Of a stretch of DNA of 64,000 bases, positions 19,129 through 27,400 are shown piece by piece. The stretch is from contig OY970153.1 of assembly GCA_963706385.1 (NCBI GenBank), positions 1,612,001 through 1,676,000 of the forward strand, in the 5' to 3' direction. How positions within the stretch are numbered: position 1 is the stretch's first letter; each line of letters begins with the position of its first letter. The notes under the pieces are model-generated. The model had not been told where the DNA came from, searched no databases, and saw nothing but the letters and a program-made list of their open reading frames with translations. The DNA comes from Poindextera sp963706385 (GTDB taxonomy: Bacteria > Pseudomonadota > Alphaproteobacteria > Caulobacterales > Caulobacteraceae). The position numbers were made by a program, and so were the translations under genes.

Positions 19129-19799
19129 TTCACCGTCTCCCCGATTTTCACTGTCCCCAGCCCACCGATGATCATGGTTGTGATGTCGCGCGCGATCTGC
19201 TCCGGCGTCATCCGCCCGGGCCTATACCAGTCCGCCGCCCAGTTCAGCGCGCCCATGATCGCCATGCGGACGACCGACAGATCGACGTCGGCGCGGATCG
19301 CGCCGGCCGCTCGCGCCTCGGCCAGCAGCGCGCGCCAGAGCGCGCCATAGGCCCGCTGTTCGGCCAGCACCCGCTCGCGAAGCTGCTGCGGCGCCTGCCA
19401 GATCAGCTTGATCGTCGCCGAGGCGATGTCCTCCTGGGCCAGGACCATGACCAGATGGGTCTCGATCGCGCTCGCCAGCCGGGTCAACTGGTCGGCGCCT
19501 GGCGGCAGGGCGGCCAGCCGTTCGACCAGCCGCGCGCGGGTTCGCTCCGTGCCGACCGTCAGCACCGCCTCGACCAGCGCCTCGCGCGAGCCGAAATGGT
19601 AGTAGAGGCTGCCGGCCTTCATCCCGATCTCGGCGGCGATGTCGCTCAGCCGCGCGCCGGAATAGCCGTCCCGACGGAAGATCCGCGCGGCGGCCTCCAG
19701 GATGCTCTGGCGCGTGGCCTCCGCCTTGCCGATATCCTCGCCGCCCTCGTCCGCGCCTCGCGCGGGCCGCGAGCCGGACCGGAGGCCTTCGTCGAGCAT
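19125..19799 (-). CDS. TetR/AcrR family transcriptional regulator
   Basis: The protein has 224 residues. The TetR DNA-binding domain is ATRQSILEAAARIFRRDGY, then the helix-turn-helix ARLSDIAAEIGMKAGSLYYH and FGSREALVEAVL. ATG 19799 lies 4 bases after the LLM stop; the longer frame from 19838 would overlap that gene. The C-terminal helices include LNWAADWYRPG, common in TetR proteins with a TetR_C-type dimer domain. Because it lies inside the operon, it may sense the pathway substrate and bind the 17-bp palindrome upstream of the first gene (inference). Confidence 0.9.
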   Translation of the reverse strand: MLDEGLRSGSRPARGADEGGEDIGKAEATRQSILEAAARIFRRDGYSGARLSDIAAEIGMKAGSLYYHFGSREALVEAVLTVGTERTRARLVERLAALPPGADQLTRLASAIETHLVMVLAQEDIASATIKLIWQAPQQLRERVLAEQRAYGALWRALLAEARAAGAIRADVDLSVVRMAIMGALNWAADWYRPGRMTPEQIARDITTMIIGGLGTVKIGETVK

Positions 19800-19803
19800 C
19801 AGC

Positions 19804-20925
19804 TCACTCCGCGGCGGCGTACTGCAGGCTCGGCGCATAGGTCACGCCCAGGTCTCCGCCGACGTCATGGGCCTTCAGCGCCGGAATCACCTTGCCGGCG
19901 ATCAGCTCGTAGTTCGCCTGGGCCGTCGCATCGGGCATCCCGCCGTAGCTGGGCAGGATCAGCAGTCCGCCGGCCTGGGTCAGATCGACATAGGCCTTCA
20001 GCTTGGCGACCACCTCGTCCGGCGTGCCCCAGACCTGCAGGTCGGCCAAAAAACCGTTGAAATTGTCGAGCCCGTGCTTGGCGATGTTCTTGGCCAGGCC
20101 GGCGTAATATTCGTAGCCCTCGATGTCGGCGAAACCAACGTTGTCGAACTCATAGTGCTCGACGGTCGAGCGGGCGTAGCGCTGGAGATAGACCTCGCGC
20201 ATGCGCTGGGCCTCTTTCGCGTCCTCGTGCGTCGCCACGAACACCGCCAGGATCGGCTTGGGCGCCTCGACGCCGTTGATCTCGAGAAAGCGCTGGCGAT
20301 AGGCGGTCAGATCCTCGACCACCTTGTTCCAGGGCTTCTGGGCGATCACCATCAGGCCGACGCCCATGCGCGCCATCAGGTCGATCGAAAACGGCGAGAT
20401 GGCCGAGGCGAAGGTGCGGCCCTTGAAGCTGGCGAACGGCGCGGGACGGATGTTGACCGGCGTCTGCTTGTAGAGCTCGCCGTCATATTTCATCACCCCG
20501 GTCTCGAGGCCGGAGAGGATCGCCTCGGTGTATTCCACGAACCGCCGGCGCAACTCGTTCATCGGCGTGCGGAAGCCGTCGAACTCGATCCGCCCCAGGC
20601 CGCGGCCCAGGCCCACGATCGCGCGCCCGTCCGACAGGTGGTCGAGCAGCGAGAAGTTCTCCGCCACCCGCACCGGATCGTGCCACGGCAGCACGGTGAC
20701 CATGGTGCCGAGCCGGATCGTCTTGCTCTGGCCGGCGACCCAGGACAGGAACTGCGGCACGTTCGGGGTCATCTGGTAGTCGGAAAAATGGTGCTCCGGC
20801 GTCCAGATGGAATCGAAGCCGGCGGCTTCCGCGCGCGCGGCCAGGCCCAGCTCGAAACGGTAGACGTCGCGGTCCGATCGCGCCTTGTCGAGCGCCTGGA
20901 AGCACAGTCCCAATCCCACGTGCAT
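19804..20925 (-). CDS. LLM class flavin-dependent oxidoreductase
   Basis: This 373-residue luciferase-like barrel protein begins MHVGLGLCFQ. Characteristic segments are IWTPEHHFSDYQMTPNVPQF, LGTMVTVLPWHDPVRVAENF and GRGLGRIEFDGF. Such enzymes are flavin-dependent monooxygenases or reductases. ATG 20925 has AAAGGAGA upstream; the open frame beyond it belongs to the overlapping upstream gene. It is the third gene of the Rieske operon, 20 bases after the SDR, and so probably oxidises an intermediate of the same pathway. It is not a close paralogue of the LLM protein at 5521 by eye. Confidence 0.9.
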   Translation of the reverse strand: MHVGLGLCFQALDKARSDRDVYRFELGLAARAEAAGFDSIWTPEHHFSDYQMTPNVPQFLSWVAGQSKTIRLGTMVTVLPWHDPVRVAENFSLLDHLSDGRAIVGLGRGLGRIEFDGFRTPMNELRRRFVEYTEAILSGLETGVMKYDGELYKQTPVNIRPAPFASFKGRTFASAISPFSIDLMARMGVGLMVIAQKPWNKVVEDLTAYRQRFLEINGVEAPKPILAVFVATHEDAKEAQRMREVYLQRYARSTVEHYEFDNVGFADIEGYEYYAGLAKNIAKHGLDNFNGFLADLQVWGTPDEVVAKLKAYVDLTQAGGLLILPSYGGMPDATAQANYELIAGKVIPALKAHDVGGDLGVTYAPSLQYAAAE

Positions 20926-20945
20926 GGTCGTCTCTCCTTTAGCGC

Positions 20946-21737
20946 TCAGCGCATGGCGAAGCCGCCGGCGACGGTGATCAGCTGGCCGGTGATTTGTCTG
21001 GCGGCGGTGTCCGAGGCGAGGAAGGCCACCGCATTGGCGATGTCGCCCGCCTTGGGCAGGCGCCGCAGCGGGGTGTTTTTCACCACATAGTCGACCTGGG
21101 CCTCGTTCATCACCGACTCGCGATCGCGCCACAGCGACTGCTCGCCCAGGGCCGACGGGTCCTCGGGCAGGGTCAGGCCCGGCGCCACCAGATTGGCGCG
21201 CACGCCGTGGCGGCCGTACTCCAGGGCGATGGTGCGGATGAAGGCGACGACCCCGGCCTTGGCGGCCGCGTAGACCCCCTGGCGCGGCTCGCCGAACGCG
21301 GCGGTCGAGGCGGTCGAGACGATGGCGCCGCGGCCCTGTTCGACCATCGCCGGCAGCACCGCGCGGGCGCAGGCCATCACCGAGGTCAGATTGACCGCCA
21401 ACAGCCGGTCCCAGCTCTCGGGCGGGGTCTGGAGGAAGAAGTCGGGGTGGTTGTAGCCGACGTTGGTCACCAGGACGTCGATCCCGCCCAGGCGCGCGAT
21501 GGCCTCGGCGCAGGCGGCCTCGGCCTCGGCCTTGTCGCCGACGTCGGCGCCGACGACATGAACCGCCTGTTCGCCGCGCCGCTGGGCCGCTTCGGCCGTG
21601 CGCCGGGCCTGAGCCACATCGCGGTCGACGATGGCGATCTGCGCGCCCTCGTCCGCCAACAGGAAGACGATCGCCTGGCCGATGTGCGAGGCGCCGCCGG
21701 TGATGACGACCCGCTTGTCATTCAGATCGAGGTCCAT
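20946..21737 (-). CDS. SDR family NAD(P)-dependent oxidoreductase
   Basis: This SDR of 263 residues has GGASHIG (14-20), an acidic pair at the end of beta-2 (VDRD, 37-40) that favours NAD(H), VTNVGY in place of NNAG (90-95), catalytic Ser141/Ser144, Tyr156 and Lys160. It is the second gene of the operon, 3 bases after the Rieske oxygenase. A cis-diol or alcohol dehydrogenase acting on the oxygenase product is a reasonable guess, but the sequence does not prove it. Confidence 0.92.
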   Translation of the reverse strand: MDLDLNDKRVVITGGASHIGQAIVFLLADEGAQIAIVDRDVAQARRTAEAAQRRGEQAVHVVGADVGDKAEAEAACAEAIARLGGIDVLVTNVGYNHPDFFLQTPPESWDRLLAVNLTSVMACARAVLPAMVEQGRGAIVSTASTAAFGEPRQGVYAAAKAGVVAFIRTIALEYGRHGVRANLVAPGLTLPEDPSALGEQSLWRDRESVMNEAQVDYVVKNTPLRRLPKAGDIANAVAFLASDTAARQITGQLITVAGGFAMR

Positions 21738-21740
21738 GCC

Positions 21741-22904
21741 CTAGGCCGCGCCGCAACCGGCCGCGGCCAGCGCCGCGTTGATCGAGCCGTGCAGATGGAT
21801 CAGCGCCGGCTCGTTGCGGCCATAGATCAGCTCGTTCAGGGCGCCGGATTTCAGATTGTGATGGATCTGCGCCATCAGCGTGAAGTCCTCGGTCCCGGTG
21901 ACCTGGAGCAACAGGTCGAGGTTCTTCTTCCAGTAGCCGCGCGCCTTGTCCGTCGTCGGCGGCTCGGCCGCGTAGAGGCTGGTCCGCACCAGGGTGCGGT
22001 CGACGCTGAGCGGGGTGATCCGCCACAGCTCGATGTGGTCGCGTTGATAGGTGATCAGGCCCGACGGCATGAACAGGTACTGGGTGGTGGTGTGCGGCAG
22101 GAATTTCCAGTCCGCCTCCGAGGGCTTCTCGATCTCCTCGAACACGGACTTGAGCAGGCCGATCATCCGCGGATGCGGGCCGAACACGTCGCAGATCGAG
22201 ACCTCCGACAGATAGGTGGGCGCGATCGAATTCTTATGCAGCGAGCGGATGTGGTAGGACTCGGTGAAGGTGTCGAGCACCAGTTTCCAGTTGAAATCCC
22301 AGGTGTTTTCACGGGCTTCAACGAGGACGAAATCCTTCAGCCCGTAGTCGGCGATCTCGACCTCGGCGCCGGCCAGCGCCTTGTCCGCCGTCAGCCCCTC
22401 GCCGCCTTCGGCCTGGGCGAAGATCAGGCCGTAGCCTTCCGCCACCGCGATCGGGCGCAGGCCGCAATCGGCCTTGGGCGCGTCGTCGAACGCCTCCTCG
22501 GCGTAGGGGCGCGCCAGCAGCGAGCCGTCGAGGTCGTAGACCCAGCCGTGATAGGGACAGGATATCCGCGGCCGGGCCGCGCCATCGGTCGCGTTCACCG
22601 GCGCGCCGCGGTGACGGCAGGCGTTGACGAAGCCGCGCAGCGAGCCGTCGGTCTGGCGCACGATCAGCGCCGGCACACCGCCCAGCTCGGCGGTCATCTG
22701 CGCGCCGGGCTCCGCGCACTCGCAGCTCAGGCCGAGCATCTGCGGGCGCTGGCGAAACAGCACCCGCTTTTCGTCCTCGAACCGCGCGGGATCGACGTAG
22801 GCCGAGGCGCGGTTGCGCATGCTGCGCGGCGCGAGCGGCCAGGGCGCATGTGGGTCGAGCCCCTTCAGCCGCCGCAGCAACTCGACCTGTCGTTCGTGAC
22901 GCAT
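21741..22904 (-). CDS. Rieske-type ring-hydroxylating oxygenase alpha subunit
   Basis: The product has 387 residues. The Rieske 2Fe-2S ligands are Cys97-x-His99 and Cys116-x2-His119 (SCPYHGWVYD). The mononuclear iron site is in D-T-F-T-E-S-Y-H (211-218) and His223. Such oxygenases hydroxylate aromatic or steroid-like rings with electrons from a separate reductase; neither a beta subunit nor a ferredoxin or reductase gene is nearby. It heads a six-gene minus-strand run (Rieske, SDR, LLM, TetR, SDR, SDR) and is preceded by a perfect palindrome at 22937-22953. Confidence 0.93.
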   Translation of the reverse strand: MRHERQVELLRRLKGLDPHAPWPLAPRSMRNRASAYVDPARFEDEKRVLFRQRPQMLGLSCECAEPGAQMTAELGGVPALIVRQTDGSLRGFVNACRHRGAPVNATDGAARPRISCPYHGWVYDLDGSLLARPYAEEAFDDAPKADCGLRPIAVAEGYGLIFAQAEGGEGLTADKALAGAEVEIADYGLKDFVLVEARENTWDFNWKLVLDTFTESYHIRSLHKNSIAPTYLSEVSICDVFGPHPRMIGLLKSVFEEIEKPSEADWKFLPHTTTQYLFMPSGLITYQRDHIELWRITPLSVDRTLVRTSLYAAEPPTTDKARGYWKKNLDLLLQVTGTEDFTLMAQIHHNLKSGALNELIYGRNEPALIHLHGSINAALAAAGCGAA

Positions 22905-22936
22905 GAGATATCGGCCCCCCGCTGTGGGTTGGCAGG

Positions 22937-22953
22937 TAATCTAAGTTAGATTA
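22937..22953. promoter_or_regulatory. 17-bp perfect palindrome, probable operator of the Rieske operon
   Basis: TAATCTAAGTTAGATTA consists of two 8-bp arms around a central G. It sits 32 bp upstream of the Rieske oxygenase start in an otherwise very GC-rich region, and 108 bp from the divergent AI-2E-type gene. The length and symmetry suit a TetR-family dimer. The operon's own TetR (19125-19799) is the natural candidate (inference). Confidence 0.65.
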
Positions 22954-23061
22954 GAAAATCAACCGGCTTCACGCGCGCGCGAATCGTGGGGACGGCGCCG
23001 GCCGGATTGACGCTGCGGGGCGGGACCCCGACACTGTCCGCGCCTCCCGCGACAGGACGTC

Positions 23062-24177
23062 ATGCCCCAAAGCGACCGCCAGTTCACCGCCGAGACCGCG
23101 CGAACCGCCCTGGTGGTCATCGCCGTGGTGGTCGCCGGCGCGGCCTTCTACTGGCTGAGCGCCATCCTCACGCCGCTGGCGCTGGCGCTGTTCCTGATGG
23201 TGTTGGTGGATGGCTTCGCCCGGGTGCTGCGCCACCGCGCGCCGCGTATGCCCAAGGCCGCGGCCCTGCCGGTGGCGATCGCCGCCTCGCTGGTCATGTT
23301 CTGCCTGGTCGTCTACGTGCTGGCGGCCAACATGAGCGGTCTCGCGGGCCAGCTAGCGGCCGACGGGCCCAAACTGGACGCGCTGATCGCCAAGCTGGCC
23401 GGGGCGATGGGCCTGGCCGTGCCGCCGACGCCGGGCCAGATCATCTCCTCGCTCAATCCCGTCGACTTCATCGGCCGGATCGCCGGCAGCGTGCGCGGCT
23501 TCGTCACCGATGCGGTGCTGGTGCTGATCTACCTCGGTTTCCTGCTGGCCTCGCGGCAGGGCTTCGAGCGCAAGACCAGCGGCCTGTTCCCCAATCCCGG
23601 CGCGCGCCACCACGCCGCCGAGCTGTTCCTGCGCATCCGCAATGCGATCGAACGGTACCTCTGGATCCAGACGGTCACCTGCGGGACGATCGCGCTCGCC
23701 GCCTGGGTGGTGATGGCGGGCCTGGGGCTGAACAACGCCCTGTTCTGGGCCTTCGCCATCTTCATCGTCGGCTTCATCCCGATTATCGGCGGCGCGATCG
23801 GCATCCTCACCCCGCCGCTGTTCGCCCTGGCCCAGTTCGACGGCTGGTGGCGGGCGGCGGCGATGCTGGCCTGCCTCCAGGTCATCAACCTGGTTGTCGG
23901 CAACGTCCTCTATCCGCGCCTGTCCGGCCGCAACCTGAACATCGATCCGGTGGCGATCCTGCTGTCGCTGGCGTTCTGGGGGGCGATCTGGGGCCTGCCG
24001 GGAATGTTCCTGTCGACCCCGCTGACGGTCATGGCCATGGTGGTGCTCGCCCAGTTCCGCAGCACCCACTGGATCGCGGTGCTGCTGTCCAAAGATGGCG
24101 AACCCCTGGGCGAGCGCAGCGCCGGCGCCCATGCCGGATCTTCCAGCGAAACGCCCGAGAAGCTCACGCAGGCTTGA
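23062..24177 (+). CDS. AI-2E family transporter (PerM/YdiK-like)
   Basis: This integral membrane protein of 371 residues has about eight hydrophobic segments. The N-terminal pair of helices is followed by a long soluble stretch and the hallmark NALFWAFAIFIVGFIPIIGG, then VVGNVLYPRLSGRNLNIDPV, both typical of the AI-2E exporter family (PF01594-type). Substrates of these proteins are mostly unknown; some export signals, others act as ion antiporters. It is divergent from the Rieske operon and followed by a strong hairpin terminator. Confidence 0.92.
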   Translation: MPQSDRQFTAETARTALVVIAVVVAGAAFYWLSAILTPLALALFLMVLVDGFARVLRHRAPRMPKAAALPVAIAASLVMFCLVVYVLAANMSGLAGQLAADGPKLDALIAKLAGAMGLAVPPTPGQIISSLNPVDFIGRIAGSVRGFVTDAVLVLIYLGFLLASRQGFERKTSGLFPNPGARHHAAELFLRIRNAIERYLWIQTVTCGTIALAAWVVMAGLGLNNALFWAFAIFIVGFIPIIGGAIGILTPPLFALAQFDGWWRAAAMLACLQVINLVVGNVLYPRLSGRNLNIDPVAILLSLAFWGAIWGLPGMFLSTPLTVMAMVVLAQFRSTHWIAVLLSKDGEPLGERSAGAHAGSSSETPEKLTQA

Positions 24178-24337
24178 TCGGACGCATTTTCGCGGCGGGC
24201 CTGGAAATCGCCGAGGCGGCGCCTATCTGACGTGGGTCCGAACCCCCCTGTTCGGACCGGGCGCGCGAGCCTCTGACCACGCGGCGGCGCGCCCAAGCGA
24301 AGCGATCTCGCCGCTCCTCCCCCCGCGGCGGGACCCG

Positions 24338-24370
24338 CGCCGCCGGAGCCCCCCCTCCGGCGGCGTTTTG
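24338..24370 (+). terminator. Rho-independent terminator after the AI-2E family gene
   Basis: An 11-bp perfect stem, CGCCGCCGGAG (24338-24348) with CTCCGGCGGCG (24355-24365), encloses a six-C loop and is followed directly by TTTT. It lies 160 bases after the AI-2E stop and about 100 bases before gdhZ, so it separates the two transcripts. Confidence 0.7.
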
Positions 24371-24468
24371 CTGTCTCGGGGCGCGGCGCGTCGGAAAATC
24401 CGGTGCTGCCTCGGTTGATCCGCCACGGCAAGGGGCTAGGGTTCCCCCACGCGGGCGGAGAATCCTCG

Positions 24469-27400
24469 ATGAGCGCCGATAGCGCGAACCCGACCCTCGC
24501 CGAGGACCCGCTGGCCGAGGCGTTCGCCAGGGACCTAGGCCGCGCCGACGGCGGCGCCGGGCTGTCCGCGAGCGAAGCGGCCTTCCTCGCCCAGGTGCGC
24601 GAGGACTATGTCCCGGAAGAACTGCCGGGCCTGACCCTGGCGGAGCTGGCGGCCAATCTGGTCGACTTCTGGCGCTTCGCCGGCCGAAGAGCGGGGCCGG
24701 GACCGGCGATGCGGATCGTCGCGGCGCTCGGCGCGGCGGGTCAGGGCATTGATCGGCTCGACATCGTGCAGAACGACTCGCCGTTTCTGGTGGACAGCGT
24801 GATGGGCGAGATCGCCGACGCCGGGGTGTTCGTGCGCGCGATGTTCCACGGCATGGTCGACGTGGCCCGCGATGCGGCCGGTCGCCGCCGCGCGGATGGC
24901 CCGGTTCGGCGCAAGTCGATGATCCAGGTGATGCTGGACAGCCTGGGTGCGGAGCGCGCCGCGGATCTGATCGCGCGCCTGGGCGAGACCTTGGCCGACG
25001 TGCGCGCGGCGGTGGGCGATTATCCGGCCATGCTGGCGCTGATGGATCGCGCGGCCGAGGAGATCCAGGCCGCGGCGCCGGCCGTGACGGCGGAGGCGCT
25101 GGAGGAATACATCGCCTTCCTGCGCTGGGTGCGGGCCGACCACTTCATCCTGCTGGGCGCCCGGCTCTACGATTATCCGCGCACGGCCGACGGCGGCTAT
25201 GCGGCGGACGAGCCGCTCTATCAGCCCCAGGACAGCCTGGGCGTGCTGCGCGACCCCGAACGCCGCGTGCTGCGCCGCGAGAGCGAACCGGCGGTGCTCA
25301 ATCCCCAGCTTCGCCGCCACCTGGAGCGGGACCCGCCGCTGGTGGTGGCCAAGTCCAACCTGCGCTCGCGCGTCCACCGCCGCGGTCACATGGACTATGT
25401 CGGGGTGCGCCGCTACGGCGCGGATGGCAAACCCGCCGGCGAGATCCGCTTCGTCGGCCTGTTCACCTCCGAGGCCTACGATGCGCCGGTGTACGAGGTG
25501 CCCCTGCTGCGGCGCAAGGTCGCCTTCGTGCTCGAAAACGCCGACAAGACGCCCGGCGGCCATAGCGACCGGCGGCTGCGCAACATCCTGGCCAACTACC
25601 CGCGGGACGAGCTGTTCCAGATGTCCGAGGATGACTTGCTGCGCATCGCGCTCGGCATCGTCCACCTGAACGACCGGCCGCGGGTGCGCCTGTTCGCCCG
25701 CCGCGATCCGTTCGACCGCTTCATCTCGCTCTTGCTGTTCGTGCCGGCCGACAGCTATGACTCCCGCCTGATCGGCCGCGCGGGCGCCCTGTTGGCCGAG
25801 GCGTTCGGCGGGCGGGTCTCGGCCTTCAACCCAAGCTTCACCGCCGGCTCGCTGGCCCGGGTGCACTACATTATCGGCGTCACCCCCGGCGCCCATCCGG
25901 AGCCGGCGATCGACGAACTCGAGGCGCGCGTCGCCGAGGTCGCGCGCACCTGGCCCAGCCGGCTGGAGGCGGCGCTGCGGGCCGACCCGGCGGCGCACGC
26001 GCGCGCCGGCGAGCTCTACGCGCGCTACCAGTCCGCCTTCCCGCCCGGCTACCGCGACCTGTATGACGCGGCCGAGGCGCTGCGCGACATCGCCCTGATC
26101 GAGACCCTGGCGCCGGGCGAGCCGGCGCGGGTGCGCGCCTGTCGCCGCCCCGAGGATTCCGCGCGGCGGTTCCGGTTCAAGCTCTATCGCCCGGGCCAGG
26201 CCGCGCCCTTGGCTGCGGTGCTGCCGATCCTGGAGCACATGGGCCTGGAGGCCCTGGTCGAGGAAGGTTTTCCGGTTCGCGCGGCCGGATCGGAGGATGC
26301 GGCGGCGGTCTGGGTCCACGAATTCGTGCTGGAGGACGAGCGCGGCGAAAATCTCGCGTTCGAGACCATCCGCGCGCCGTTCGAGGCCGCCTTCATCGCC
26401 GTCTGGACCGGGCGCACCGAGAGCGACGGCTTCAACCGGCTGGTGATCGAGCTGGGAGTCTCCTGGCGCGAAGCGGCGCTGGTGCGCGCCCTGGCGCGTT
26501 ATCGCCAGCAGTCCGGCCTGGATCCCTCGCAGGCGGTGCAGCAGGCCGCCCTGCGGGACCATCCGGCCGTCTCGCGGCTGATCCTGCAACTGTTCGAGGC
26601 CAAGTTCGATCCGGCCAGCGGGGCCGATCGCGCCGCGCGGCTGGAGGCGGCCAAGACCATCGAGGCGGCGATCGTCCAGGCGCTGCGTGCGGTCGAGAGC
26701 CTGGACGCCGACCGGGTGCTCAGGCGCATCGCCAACCTGGTCGGGGCGTTGGTGCGAACCAACTACTATCAAACCGGGCCAGACGGCGAGCCCAAGGCCT
26801 ACATCAGCTTCAAGATCGCCTCGCGCGAGCTGGAGGACCTGCCGGCGCCCAAGCCGTTCCGCGAGATCTTCGTCTGGGCGCCGCATGTCGAGGGCGTACA
26901 CCTGCGCTTCGGACCGGTGGCCCGCGGCGGCCTGCGCTGGTCGGACCGGCGCGATGATTTCCGCACCGAGGTCCTGGGTCTGGTCAAGGCCCAGCAGGTG
27001 AAGAACGCGGTGATCGTGCCGGTCGGCTCCAAGGGCGGCTTCTATCCCAAGCAGCTGCCGCGCGGCGCCGCGCCCGAGGCGGTGACGGCCGAGGCGGTGC
27101 GCGCCTATCGCACCTTCCTGTGCGGGCTGCTGGACCTGACCGACAACCTCTCGCCCTCGGGCCAGGTGATCGCGCCCGAACAGATGGTGGCGCTGGACCA
27201 GGACGATCCCTATCTGGTCGTCGCCGCCGACAAGGGCACGGCCAGCTTCTCCGACATCGCCAACGCCGTGGCCGAGGACTACGGGTTCTGGCTCGGCGAC
27301 GCCTTCGCCTCGGGGGGATCGGCCGGCTACGACCACAAGGCGATGGGCATCACCGCCCGCGGCGCCTGGGAGGCGATCAAGCGTCACTTCCGCGAGCTGG

